DNA of 64,000 bases from Tupaia tana (GCA_026018925.1 JAKSZU010000016.1:29416877-29480876); one strand, 5' to 3'; positions 35,341 through 46,088 are shown, counted from the first letter of the stretch. Numbers and translations are program-made. Notes: a model not told the origin generated them from the letters alone.

Positions 35341-36149
35341 CACATATACACACAGAAGAACTTACTAATATATCAACTTATCTGAAGTCATACTCTACAG
35401 GCTAGTTGCAAAGACAGAATTTATGACTGAATTTTATAATCAAGAGTGATGATTAAGATGATGATGACTACATGTGGGTGTTGTTGAACTGACTGAATCT
35501 AGACATCCTTCTGTGTTGGCGTATGAAAATGACTTTGTAATTTTTGCAGTGTCTTTTGCTGCTTGCTTATGATAATAAATCAATGAATGCTATAAGTCTT
35601 TCATGGCTGAGTTTTCTGAAAAGTGAGAGAAAATAGAACAGAAGTCAGTTAGGAAGTAGTGGAGCTATACACTTTATTAAATATGAATCCCATCTAGACC
35701 TACGGTTTACTGAGGAAAAGAAAAGGCTATCCCATGATTTGAATGGGTTATTCTGAAATTGAACAGATATATAATTTTGAAAAAGCATGGACCTTGTACT
35801 TTTTAAAGCACATGGAATTAGGAAGAATAAAGAAAAGGCATTTACGCAAGCATATCATTTACTTTGTATCAACTACTTTGCTAAGCTCTTCATGTTTTAT
35901 CTTTCTTATGAAATCCACTCTTCATCCAAAGAGTTATAGGTATTATTATTTACATGTTCTAGATTAAAAAAATCAAAGTGTATAGAAGTGGATTAGCTTG
36001 CATAAAGTCATAAGAGTGGTCTGATTTGTGCAATAGTTTTACCGCCTGGAGCACAATTAATCAATTCCTTTGGCTTAAGACCTGATGGAACCATTTTCCA
36101 GTTAAATTGAATTTTCTACCATGGATTTTCTGTCCTATTAGACAAGTTT

Positions 36150-36211
36150 CTAGGCTCTATGAAATGAAATGACTAGTTATGCTAGGCTCTATGAAATGAA
36201 ATGACTAGTTA
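36150..36211. repeat. Tandem duplication, 32-bp unit
   Basis: CTAGGCTCTATGAAATGAAA + TGACTAGTTA occurs at 36150-36179 and 36182-36211, identical and separated by TG. Confidence 0.95.
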
Positions 36212-36221
36212 CCACTCCAAT

Positions 36222-36566
36222 TGCTATGGTCTGACTATTTGTGTTCCCTCAAAATGTGTAAGTAAAAACCTAAATCTCGAAGGTGATCAAGAGATAGGGC
36301 TTTTGGAAAGTAACTAGGTCATGAGGGTTCTTCCCTAATGATAGGAAGAACCCTTGTAAATGAGAGTCCAGAGAGTTCGGTACTACCTTTCCATTATGTG
36401 TGAACACAGCTAGACATTGGCAGTCTGCAACCTGGAAGAGGAGCCTTGCCAGACCCTGGCCATAATGGACTTCCAGAATCTGAGACTGTAAGAGATAAAT
36501 GTCTGTTGTTTATAAGCCACTGAGTTAAGTATATTTGGTTATAGCAGCCTAATCAGACTAATACAC
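36222..36566 (+). mobile_element. ERVL-MaLR solo LTR (MST/MLT type)
   Basis: The classic order is present: TTGCTATGGTCTGACTATTTG, CCTCAAAATGTG, GTAACTAGGTCATGAGGG, ACCCTTGTAAATGAGAG, CATTATGTGTGAACACAGC, CTGAGACTGTAAGAGATAAATG + TCTGTTG, TTTATAAGCCACTGAG and GTTATAGCAGCCTAATCAGAC. No internal region is attached, so it is a solo LTR. It is a diverged mammalian LTR with no coding capacity. Confidence 0.85.
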
Positions 36567-36727
36567 CAGCTCTCACTAATGTCTACAAAACTGGTCATCA
36601 TACAGCTTCTAATTCTTATACCTTTTCCTAAGCAATACTTTAGTACACTCTTAGTGAAATGAATCTCTGAGGTCCTCTTTATTTACAATGAACAGCTCAT
36701 CATTGAAGAGCTGGTTTTGTCATTTTT

Positions 36728-36867
36728 AAAAAGTGTTTATTTATTTCTTCTAAAAGAGACAGAGAGTCCTCCCAAAAGGGAGCGCTCCAGACTTGAACCA
36801 GGAACCTTCCCAAGTGGCACTCCATACATAGCATTGCACTTAACCACTGTGTCACCACATGGCCCCC
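36728..36867 (-). mobile_element. Short, diverged tRNA-derived SINE
   Basis: In reverse: GGGGCCATGTGGTGACACAGTGGTTAAGTGC head, box B-like GGTTCAAGTCTGGAG, a CT block and AGAAATAAATAAACAC. The body is shorter than in other members. Confidence 0.65.
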
Positions 36868-37388
36868 CGTTTTGTTAATTTATCACCAATTTTGTACACA
36901 CTTGTCTCTTTCAAATATCTTATTAAAAAAAACACTACCAGGACTGTAATACTCAGGCCTCGATGATATCCCCGATGACACATGTCATTTGTCATTCTCC
37001 CTCATTTTCTGTCTTCAACATGTCCCAGACTCAGGTTGGACACTTGCTCCAGGGAAACTACTACTACTTTTGCCTCATTCTAAAGCAGGGCATCATCATA
37101 ATATTTTCCAGTCTTTAGACCAAGTATCATAAGTACATTTTACTATCTATCTATAACACTGTACCATGAGGTAAGGAATATTGTGATTACTCACTTTTCT
37201 AAAAAGGAAGCTGAGATACCAAAAGAAAGGAAGTTCCCTGAGGTCACATAGTTTGAAGGAAACTGGCTTGTCTTCAGGGTCTGCACTATTGCCAACCGAT
37301 GTATATTGATGGAATCCTTTATGGGAGCAGGTAGGCATTTCTGCCTTAGTTTTCCACTTTCCTACTTTTATTCTGGCAATCAATATAT

Positions 37389-37416
37389 CACACACACACA
37401 CACACACACACACACA
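37389..37416. repeat. (CA)n microsatellite
   Basis: Fourteen CA units, uninterrupted. Confidence 0.95.
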
Positions 37417-37753
37417 GTCATCATACCTCAATATACATGGAAGATTTGTTTTAGGTCCCATATTGATACCCAAATCCTCAAATACAGAAGTCTTTTATAT
37501 AATAAAAGGGATAGTATTTGCATATAACTTATGAACATCCTCCCATATGCTCTAAATAATCTCTAGATCATTTATAATACCTAATACAATGTGAATGCCA
37601 TGTAAATAATTGCTATACTGTATTGTTCAGGGAATAATGACAGGAAAAATGTCTGTACAATGTTCAAAACAAATGGAGTCAATTTTTTTCCAAATATCTT
37701 TGCTCTGTGAATGATTAAATCTGAGAATAAGCAGCCCATGGATATGGAAGGCT

Positions 37754-37755
<2 letters not shown>

Positions 37756-37789
<34 letters not shown>
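37756..37789. repeat. (GT)n microsatellite
   Basis: Seventeen GT units, uninterrupted. Confidence 0.95.
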
Positions 37790-37792
<3 letters not shown>

Positions 37793-38248
37793 AGCTCAAC
37801 TTATAATGGGCTTACGTCCTAATAAATCCATGGTAAATTGAAAATATCATAAGTTGAAAATATTATGTCAAAAATGTATTCAACACACCCAACCTGCTGA
37901 TCATCATATCTTAGTTTGGCCTATCAGAAATGTGCTCAGAATACTTACATTAGCCTATAGTTGAGCAAACTCATCTAACATGAAGCATATTTTATAGTAA
38001 AGTGTTGAATACTTCATGTAATGTATTGAATTCTGTACTGAAAGTAGAGAACAGAATGGTTGCATGGTACTCAAAATACAATTTCTACTGATTATACATT
38101 ACTTTTACACCACCATAAAGTTGAAAAGCCATACATTGAACCACAATAAGTTAGCGATAGTTTATTCATGATTTTGATTTCACTCTAGACAATCAGGCTG
38201 AGGTTTCTAAACACCTTTTGAAGTTAAATAGAAGATTTCAAATTGTAA

Positions 38249-38517
38249 TTTTTTTTTTTTTTGGAGAGGTTTTTTTGGCTATAGGACGCGTGCACTCACC
38301 AGACAGACAGAGAGAGACATAGAGACAGAAAGCAAGAAATCACCCCCCAGGGGGGATGGTCACGCCGCAATCCCTTCTCCTCCATTCTCCTCTCGGGATC
38401 TTGGGCACGCACGCACACGCGCCCGGCGTGAGTTTTAAGCCACCAGGTCCGGGACGCGCACCGCGGTCGACTACGTGGGAGTCCAGTGACATAGCCATTA
38501 CGCTAACTGCTGGTTCC
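38249..38517 (-). mobile_element. Very young CpG-rich tRNA-derived SINE
   Basis: A complete reverse copy flanked by CAAATTGTAA (38239-38248 and 38518-38527). CpG density is the highest in the window: GGACGCGTGCACTC, CACGCCGCAATCCC, CACGCACGCACACGCGCCCG, GGGACGCGCACCGCGGTCG. Methylated CpGs decay quickly, so this points to recent insertion. In this copy box B reads GGTGCGCGTCCC rather than GGTTCGAGTCC. Confidence 0.93.
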
Positions 38518-38601
38518 CAAATTGTAAACTTTTTATATACAATTTTTTCAAATTATAAATTATTTATTTACCTTCTTACTAAGGTATATAAATAATTTTA
38601 T

Positions 38602-38842
38602 TTCAGTTTTGCTATAGGGCACATGAACACACCAGAGAGAAACAGAGAGAGAGTGGAAAAGTGAAAAATCGCCCTTGGAGGGGATGGTCACACTGCAGTC
38701 CCTTCTATTATATTCTCCTGGGGTTTTTGGATATGCACACATACATGCCTGCCATGTTTTTCATGCTACAAGCTCCAAGTCTTGAACTGTGAAGTTGGCC
38801 ATGTGGGATCCAGCGCCTTAGTCACTATAGTACCAGCTGACC
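38602..38842 (-). mobile_element. tRNA-derived SINE, intermediate family
   Basis: AGTTTTGCTATAGGGCACATG, AGAGAGAAACAGAGAGAGAG, CTTGGAGGGGATGGTCACAC, GTGCCTGCCATG-like ATGCCTGCCATGTTTTTCATG, and head GTCTTGAACTGTGAAGTTGG + CCATGTGGGATCC. It lies only 75 bp from the young copy at 38249-38517. Confidence 0.75.
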
Positions 38843-38844
38843 TG

Positions 38845-41594
38845 ATTCATAAGTAATTTTAAGCTAGACGAGGAAACAAAGTCATTTTGCATAATTCAAG
38901 CCTTAAACATGAAGCTATTTCAGTGGAAGCATCTCACATCCTAAAGGTGACACCCAGTATTCAGGCATCATCATAAACCACTCAAAAGAGAAAAAGTTGT
39001 GGAGTTCTGGCAATTTACAGTGCAAAGTCAGAAAATGTTCTAAGGAGGAAACTTGGATACTCTCAGAAGACAAAGAAAAGGAGGGAGTTCAGAATTTGCT
39101 AAAATGATACCAGAAGGATGGGTGGTGTTGACTGGAGATGGCAGCTCCCAGTTCCTGTGTGTACATTGCAATGCAATCTCCACAGAGACCGGTCACCATT
39201 TAAAAACCTATTCTCAAACTATCTACTATGGCTCCTGCTACTAGTGTCTCTGCATGTGGAGATGACTGGTGTTTGGAATATTCCCAACCTATACTTATTG
39301 AATAAACTGGCCTGAAAAATATTTTCTGTGGGATTTCATATTTGATTTCCTGAGGAAATTCAGTAGGAAAATATATGTATAGATGTAGAATTTTGTTAGC
39401 ATACATGTATTTCAATGAATTTGTAGCATAAGTGGAACCAACTTTCACTTCTGTTTAAAATCTTTGGCTGAATCCAGGGCTTTCATTGAAGACACTGGTA
39501 TACAAACTCAGTTATTTGTGATCCGGTTCTCTGGCAAAGTGGTTTGGTGCCATGGTCATTTGCATGCCTCCTTGCGTAGGAGTAAATTCATTGGCATAAA
39601 ACCATCCTTAAGTAACTTGTGTCAATGTCCTTAGACTATTGTGTAAAAAACATTTAACAGTAGGATAAAATATATTCAAATATTAGTTTTAATTTTTCAA
39701 GTTATGGTTTTGTTAAAATTGCTTTTTAGCCTGAGATATAGCAAAAGTGATAAAAATGGATATTTATGGGACATAGAAATAGATTATTATCTGTAGATAA
39801 TAATGTGTACAATATCCTCAACTGGACTGGTATGAAGTGTATTCATGCTGGAAAATTTACCTTACAAGCTAAGTGAAGGATAGTGATTGAATGTGTAAAG
39901 AAAAATAAAATAAAATAAAATACATTAAAAAATTATAGTACTCAAAGACGGTACTATTTATTTTCATATAACTAATTATATTATCATGGATTGGTCTTAA
40001 AGTATTGGTTCAGTTTTTAGGGACGCTTAGTGCTATAGATCTTGTGAAGGGGCCATGAACACTGAGTGATCATGAACAATGCACTCCTGTGTCGCATCCA
40101 GGACTTTTTCTGCACTGTACTACATCAAGTATCCTATAGGCTTAGTCTGATGTGGGATGAGGTTGCCAGTAAGTGTGCAAGTCTAGTTAACCACAAACAG
40201 GAGAAATCTGCTGTAAGTGCAATCACTGTTCTCCAGTGGTTGGTTTGTATCTCTCTTTCTGAGTGTGTTCATCAGGGTGGCGTCTTTGAAAGGCTATAGC
40301 ATTGCTTCACTATTTCATTGATAGAAAAGCCATCCATTTTCCAGGAAAGCATTTCATCTTCTACTGGAAAGAGTTCTGAAGCCTGGGGTATATTGATAAT
40401 TCCTGCCGAAGTCACAGGATCTCCAGTTCTTGCTTAGAGTCTGTTGCAATGTTGAAATGAAAGGAATGCAGGTAAATCCTAAATTCAAAAATAAAATCTC
40501 CAGAGCAACTATAATGTAGCAGATTTCCACAACTCAGGAATGCTTAACTATTGCCATAAAATTTCTCGTAGCTATTATAAATGTAGCAGCAGCAGTAGCA
40601 ATACTTGCTGGGGATACATACCTTAGATAAAACAATTTGAAAGTCTTTATGTGTTTCAACCACAAGTTATAATAGAATAAATGATTTTGCTATCTGGTCC
40701 TTTGAGAAGGACCATGGTTTATTCTGAGAAGTTCCAGGACATTCTGGCTGTTCTAATCATTTGTCTTTCTCTTGCTTCAGGTAGCAAATTGACAGTGGGT
40801 TGGGGAGTGTAAATGCTGGGGCAATAGAAATTATGTAAATGTTGCATCCCAGCAAGAAAACTTTCAACCCCTTGAGGTCTTTTAAACAGCATTAATTCTA
40901 GAAATTAGATACAGAATTTCACTTTTTCATGCTAATAATGATTTCATAAAGAAAAACTCGTTAGTAAAGGTGACAAATATGAAGTTCTATTGAACATTTA
41001 AATTCAGGAATCTCAGTAAGTGCCCCAGGGAGATATTTACCCAGCCAATGACTCTCTGATGTTATTAAGAAGTAATTTATTCAAGAAAGTCTCCATTCAT
41101 GAGTTTACATAAGAACAATATCTGCTTTACAAAGGACTGTGTTCTCAGTATTTCACATACCTAATTTACAATGACTTTCGGTTAAAATTTTCATTAGGTT
41201 GGTTCAATAGTATTTGATAATTTTAATTCAGTTTTACGAGATCCCAGGTTCCCATTTAAAGGAAGGGAAATTGCAGAGGAAATAAATTTTTAAAGAGCAA
41301 ATTCATTTCTCAAGTGAGCCCTGCTAATTTCAGTAGCAAATCTGAGGTGCAAGAAAGTTAACCTTTAGCATTTCTATGGCAGTTCTTTTGGGTATAGACC
41401 ATGGACATCCATTATAAAACACTGTATCAGTTCTTTGCACATGCTGATGAGTGTAGCAACTGTGATTCTTCAGTGAAATACTGAAATTGAAAAAGGGCTT
41501 TAGAATTTAAATACAGGTGTTTTCATGGGCATCAGAACTAAAATAGGCAAGAGGTGAGTACTCTAGGTTCCTAGAACAAGAGTCAAGGAATATA
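38845..41594. other. Unassigned DNA
   Basis: About 2.7 kb with no recognised gene or repeat apart from an (AAAAT)n at 39900-39923. Frames are below 83 codons, and I saw no plausible splice-bounded exon. Confidence 0.45.
39900..39923. repeat. (AAAAT)n microsatellite
   Basis: Four AAAAT units following GAAA. Confidence 0.85.
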
Positions 41595-41750
41595 TGAAGG
41601 ATCTTCAGAATGCTCATGGAAAATGTGTATTATAAAAAAACAAAAACAGAAACTACATATGGCTTTCAAAAAAATGTTGCATCATCATAAACTCATACTT
41701 TAATTTCATTTTTCCATGACCTTCTTGAAGTTCCCTGGTACAAGTACCAT
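41595..41750. mobile_element. Mariner-like MITE, TTCAAAAAGTTCATGG type
   Basis: Left AAGGATCTTCAGAATGCTCA + TGGAAAATG, then GGCTTTCAAAAAAATGTTGC + ATCATCATAAACTCATACTT, right TAATTTCATTTTTCCATGAC + CTTCTTGAAGTTCCC. The clear inverted ends make this one of the best copies. Confidence 0.75.
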
Positions 41751-43099
41751 AGGTCGGGAATTGAGGTAGGAAAACCACTACACAAGGTTTAACTGAGAGT
41801 ATAAAATCAGGGCAGACTCAGAGAACCAAAGACAGTCAGCTAAGACTAGACCAGATATCAGTCCTCTCAGTACAGGAGCTGGAGTGTGTCTTAGGCACAG
41901 AATCTGGCTGGGAGACCCACCTTAAGGGTGTGATAGGGAATTTGCTAGAGGAGGGGTAAGTTAAGAAATAAATCAATCCCCCATAAAATAAAGGTTTTTC
42001 AGCAATTAGGCTTCCTGTTAAAACTACCTGATTTAGACTTTCATGGTGATAACAACAAACTCGCTTCAGATAATCTGCAAATAGCAGAGGGCAAAGCAAA
42101 GTACAACACTCTCCCTCCCAATTGTATCAACAGATTGAAAGAATCTAATATTATTTGCTCACAATGAACTATATCTTCTCACAATACTGCCACTAGGCTG
42201 ACATTGTTGGACTGTCAATCCAATTCCCTGTCATATCACGTAGCAGGGTCCTACGAAAATAGCCATGGTTTACATAGACTTCTCTGATAACTCTGGGTTA
42301 AAAAAAAAATCATAAAGGGCAATCCAGCTGCTTGGCCTATCATTTCTGTTCTGCACTGGAGTCGTTCCTCTGACTCTTCAGGTAAAGGAAGAGGACTGTG
42401 AAACAATTATTCAGTGAATCTGAGCAATGTAGAAAACTGAACGAGATTATTTGCCTTCTAAATGTCAGGTTTCATTTACTAATAGCCTTAGGTGTACTTA
42501 CCGTCTTTACCTAGCTCACAAAAAGGCCCCTAGTCCACTTAGGAAAGAAGCTCTTTTACACCCATATCAACCTCCACTGTAGAAGGAACTACCTTTTTTC
42601 TCAACAGGAGTCCTGGGCTATAGATTCAGAAAAGTGGGATTCATGAAACCATTTTCTGAGGAGCCTTTAGAGCTTGGCCCTGAGACTTCATATAAAAGTT
42701 TGGAGACAAAGGTCAAAAGCCCTAGGTGTTAGTGGATATAGATTTTACAGTCTGTCTAAAATACATTCTGACAGTATTAGAAGCGAATCTACAGGGTATA
42801 ATGCATGTGATTGTCATTATAAGTTACGGCTCTGTGTTTTATTGTATATAATAAAATGAAATGATAAAAATGACATTAAACTTTGGATTTTAGTGCTTAA
42901 ATCACACGTTTTATTCATCATTTGGCAGCTAAATGTCTCTTAAATAGTGTAGAAGGCTTTATGATTTAATGTTTGCCTAAAGAACTGAAAGACATGTGTA
43001 AAGCTGTATTCCTGAGTGCAGTTAAACTATATTGTATTAAGTCACCAGAAGGCAGTTTTCCTTGGCAGAGAACAGAAGGTCTGGGCCAACCTTCAAGCT
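41751..43099. other. Unassigned DNA
   Basis: No gene or repeat recognised. The 87-residue reverse frame at 41836-42099 has no recognisable motif. Confidence 0.45.
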
Positions 43100-43240
43100 G
43101 ATCTGGATGAGGAGTCTTTAGAAAGTTCATGGGAAAATGGAATTAAAGCATGAGTTGACTTTGGTGCAAAATTTTCAAATCCATGCATTTTTTAAAAAAT
43201 AATATTCACTTTCCATGAATTCTTCAAAGATCCCTCATAT
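43100..43240. mobile_element. Mariner-like MITE, TTCAAAAAGTTCATGG type
   Basis: Left GGAGTCTTTAGAAAGTTCAT + GGGAAAATGGAATTAAAGCA, centre GACTTTGGTGCAAAATTTTC + AAATCCATGCA, right TTCACTTTCCATGAATTCTT + CAAAGATCCC. Inverted ends of about 30 bp can be paired by eye. Confidence 0.75.
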
Positions 43241-43630
43241 ATATCTAGATTTCCCCATTTTCAGAAGCTCATTGAAACCACTATGCACAAAGCAAGTGAA
43301 GAGTTTACCTGTTTTCTTACCACTGCATTTAACTTGTCCTGACAACCCTTTAAAGCTCTTTATTACTCCTAAGAAATTGATACTTTGGTATCCAGTGGTC
43401 ATTGTGCTTAGCCTCCTATCTTTGTTGACTTTGCTGGAACCAAAGAGAATGCATCATTATGTAGGAAATCTTAACTCTCAGTGGTTAAAGGCTCAATGAA
43501 AAAGCTTCCAGTACTGGGAGTACCATGTGTCTGAAGGTTTTCCTAAAGACTCTTGATCCTATGCACCTTGTTTCTCAGATTGATTGTGATGAGAGTTGGC
43601 TTATTGACAAAGATCTCATTATTGTCAATT
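43241..43630. other. Unassigned DNA; L1 insertion target
   Basis: No gene seen. The 94-residue frame at 43215-43499 partly overlaps the MITE and has no recognised motif. The stretch ends at the target site of the L1. Confidence 0.4.
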
Positions 43631-43647
43631 AAAAGAAAACCACTTTG
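43631..43647. repeat. Target-site duplication, left copy (L1)
   Basis: AAAAGAAAACCACTTTG, identical at 45379-45395. It contains the A-rich TTTT/AA-type cut site typical of L1 insertion. Confidence 0.9.
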
Positions 43648-45088
43648 CACAAAAAAGTGGAAGGACATCCCATGTTCCTGGATTGGAAGAATTAATATAA
43701 TCAAAATGGCAATTTTACCCAAATTAATCTACCTATTTAATGCAATGCCAATCAAAGTACCAGACACATTCTTCACAGATCTAGGAAAGACAATCATAAC
43801 ATTTGTCTGGAATCATAAAAGACCCCGTATTGCCAAAGCAGTTTTGCACAAGAAGAATGGAGTGGGCGGCATCTCACTCCCTGACCCAAAATTATACTAC
43901 AAAGCTGTGGTAATCAAACAGGAACAGACAGGTGGACCAATGGAATAGAATAGAGTCCCCAGAAATGAATGCTCAAACATATAGCCAACTGATTTTTGAC
44001 AAGGGGCACCAGTCAATCCTGTGGGAAAAGGAAAACCTCTTCAGCAAATGGTGCTGGCAAAACTGGATCTCCACTTGCAGAAAGATGAATCTGAACCCCT
44101 ACCTCTCACCTCTGACAAAAATAAAGTCAAGGTGGATCAAAGATCTAAATCTAAGACCTCAAACTATAAAACTGCTCCTTGAAAACACCGGGGAAACTCT
44201 GGGAGACATTGGGGTAGGGAAAAACTTCTTAAATAAGACTTCCAACGCACAGTCTATGATCCCTAAAATAGACAAGTGGAATTACATCAGACTAAGAAGT
44301 TTCTGCATGGCAAAAGACACAGTGATCAGTGTGAACAGACAGCCCTCAGAATGGGAAAATATTTTTGTAAACTATGCATCAGACAAGGGACTGATAACCA
44401 GAATCCACAAGGAACTCAAGCGGCTGTTCCGGAAAAAGACAATCAATCCTATTAAAAGATGGGAGAATGAGTTGAAAAAAAACCACTTTCTAAAGATGAC
44501 ATACGAATAGCTAAAAGGCATATGAAAAAATGCTCAACATCCCTCATTGTACGAGAAATGCAGATCAAAACAGCAATGAGATATCACCTAACCCAAGTCA
44601 GAATGTCTAAGATTAAAAAAACAAAAAATGGTAAGTGCTGGAGGGGGTGTGGTGAAAAGGGAACTCTCTTACACTGCTGGTGGGACTATAAATTGGTACA
44701 ACCACTGTGGAGAACAATTTGGAGATTCCGCCAAAATCTACAAATAGAACTACCATATGATCCAGCAATCCCACTCCTGGGTATCTACCCGAAGGACAGA
44801 AGAATACTTAATTGAAAAAGTGCTTGCACATCGATGTTTATTGCGGCACTTTTCACGATTGCTAAGTCATGGAAACAACCTAAATGCCCACGAACTGATG
44901 AATGGTTAGAAGAACTGTGGCACATATACTCAATGGAATACTATTCATCCATAAAAAACAACAAATCCCTGGCTTTTGAAAGGAAGTGGATGAATATGGA
45001 AGACTTACTGTTGAGCGAAGCAAGCCATGCTATGAAGGAGAGGCATTGTATGTCCCCACTTAATATATACCGAGTGTCTGCACTCTAA
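43648..45088 (+). pseudogene. L1 ORF2 C-terminal fragment, broken
   Basis: Translation follows the end of L1 ORF2 after the reverse transcriptase domain: '[20 protein letters not shown]', '[12 protein letters not shown]', '[12 protein letters not shown]', '[14 protein letters not shown]', later 'KWIKDL'-type 'RWIKDLNLRPQTIKLL' and the Cys-rich '[20 protein letters not shown]' (zinc-knuckle-like), '[14 protein letters not shown]', 'TDEWLEELWHIYSMEYYSSI'. Three lesions are visible. A small deletion with frameshift near 43918 removes the usual '..WYW.K' residues. A one-base shift lies near the A run at 44476-44483. An in-frame TGA is at 44813-44815. The endonuclease and reverse transcriptase domains are absent because of 5' truncation. 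It cannot make a functional protein. Confidence 0.93.
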
Positions 45089-45093
<5 letters not shown>

Positions 45094-45137
<44 letters not shown>

Positions 45138-45170
45138 TATATATTTGTATATATATGTATATATATATTT
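45094..45170. repeat. TA/CA microsatellite in the L1 3' UTR
   Basis: (TA)n with ACACACACAT and TTTGTATATATATG interruptions, just after the ORF2 stop codon. Confidence 0.95.
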
Positions 45171-45378
45171 TTGAAACCATTCTGCTTCTGTTGTTAAAGA
45201 GTTTTAAAATTATACAAAATTATAAGACATATTTTGAACATTATCTTTAAAATTCAGTATTTTGAGATTTTGAAAGTTGTTTGTAAACTGTCAAGAATTA
45301 TGGAGTATGAGCTAAAATTTTTTGCTATGTAAAGTAAATGTTTGTGGAAAAATGTAAAAATAAATAAATAAATAAATA

Positions 45379-45395
45379 AAAAGAAAACCACTTTG
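45379..45395. repeat. Target-site duplication, right copy (L1)
   Basis: AAAAGAAAACCACTTTG, identical to 43631-43647. Confidence 0.9.
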
Positions 45396-45503
45396 TTTTA
45401 GTTAACTTTTTATCAACGAAAAGGGCTTTTCTTGCCCTGCTCCCACACCAATATATATCAGGTAAGAATGGGGGCTGTAAGACAGTGGTAAGAATGGGGG
45501 CTG

Positions 45504-45693
45504 TGGGCCTGCATGAGGCATGGTGGTTAAAGGCACTGGATTCCCACATGGCCCACCATGGTTTGCGTCCCAGACCTGGCAGCTTGCTTTCTTGCTCTCC
45601 CTTTCTCTTTCTCTCTGGTCAAATCAAATAATAATAATAATAACAACAACAACAAATAGAATTAAATAAATAAATAATTCTTAAAAAAAAAAA
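45504..45693 (+). mobile_element. Short tRNA-derived SINE with (AAT)n/(AAC)n/(TAAA)n tail
   Basis: GCATGAGGCATGGTGGTTAAAGGCACTGGATTC head, GTTTGCGTCCCAGACCTGGC, AGCTTGCTTTCTTGCTCTCC and CTCTGGTCAAATCAAATAAT. The compound tail of AAT, AAC, AATA and A repeats runs to 45693. GAATGGGGGCTGT before and GAATGGGAGCTGT after are the likely target duplication. The target is the head of the next SINE. Confidence 0.8.
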
Positions 45694-45696
45694 AGG

Positions 45697-45905
45697 AATG
45701 GGAGCTGTAAGACAGTGGCACAGTGGTAATGCAACTGGATTCACATGAGAAGGTCCTAGGCTCATATCCCAGGGACTTCCCCACTTCATGCTGAGGCTGG
45801 GAGTGAATTGCACCAGGGATACTGGTTGAGGGTGTCTAGCTCTATCTCTCTCTCTTTATCTCTTTCTCTCTCATGGAAGAAGAAAAGAAACTTAAAATAA
45901 TAATA
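45697..45905 (+). mobile_element. tRNA-derived SINE, older family, hit by another SINE at its 5' edge
   Basis: GGGAGCTGTAAGACAGTGGC + ACAGTGGTAATGCAACTGG head, GGTCCTAGGCTCATATCCC box B region, AGTGAATTGCACCAGGG body, CT tract, ATGGAAGAAGAAAAGAAACT + TAAAATAATAATA end. Its first bases, AAGACAGTGG, are also found upstream at 45479-45488, beyond the inserted SINE. Confidence 0.7.
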
Positions 45906-45907
45906 TT

Positions 45908-45988
45908 ACATACACACATATGTATACATATACATATATATATATACACACATATATATATACATACATATATATATGTGTATATATA

Positions 45989-46036
<48 letters not shown>

Positions 46037-46045
46037 CATACATAT
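45908..46045. repeat. TA/CATA/CA compound microsatellite
   Basis: A long mixture of (TA)n, (CATA)n and (CA)n that gives spurious poly-IY frames on both strands. Confidence 0.95.
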
Positions 46046-46088
46046 GAGGACAAGAGCTCCAGTCACAAGTAGCATGACATGCCCCAGA
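46046..46088 (-). pseudogene. RPL6: Detached RPL6 pseudogene scrap inside a microsatellite
   Basis: In reverse it encodes 'LLVTGALVL', the RPL6 segment 'LLLVTGPLVLN'. It matches 46495-46537 of the main RPL6 pseudogene at 40 of 43 positions. That match includes GCATG[G/A]CATGCCCCAGA-type bases, which in the main copy lie at the internal deletion junction. The scrap sits beyond the 3' end of the main copy, embedded in TA/CA repeat, so it is a local duplicate and not a separate gene. Confidence 0.75.

Larger units (their letters stand above)
34860..36221. other. Unassigned DNA with CA microsatellites
   Basis: (AC)n at 35177-35207 and 35320-35340 lie within AT-rich DNA. A reversed MIR/L2-like trace may lie at 35870-36015 (CTTCATGTTTTATCTTTCTTATGAAATCC, TAGGTATTATTATTTACATG). 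A 32-bp tandem duplication is at 36150-36211. No gene. Confidence 0.45.
36870..38238. other. Unassigned DNA with two CA/TG arrays
   Basis: No gene. A weak reversed MIR trace lies at 37185-37290 (AAAAAGGAAGCTGAGATACC, TCCCTGAGGTCACATAG). Microsatellites lie at 37389-37416 and 37756-37789. Confidence 0.45.
43648..45378 (+). mobile_element. 5'-truncated, fairly young L1
   Basis: It holds the C-terminal part of ORF2 (to the stop at 45086-45088), a 3' UTR of about 290 bp and an A-rich tail ending in (TAAA)n. A perfect 17-bp target duplication surrounds it. The 3' UTR begins with a long TA/CA array (45094-45170), followed by TTGAAACCATTCTGCTTCTG and ends TGGAAAAATGTAAAAATAAA. It does not look like a primate L1PA 3' UTR, so it may be lineage-specific. 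No MITE or SINE lies inside it, unlike the L1 at 55-63 kb. Confidence 0.93.

Noticed and set aside
38390-38480. CpG island or promoter
   Set aside because: The CpGs belong to a young SINE copy and the dense stretch is under 100 bp.
43553-45088. Intact L1 ORF2
   Set aside because: Two frameshifts and an in-frame stop, and the first two thirds of ORF2 are absent.
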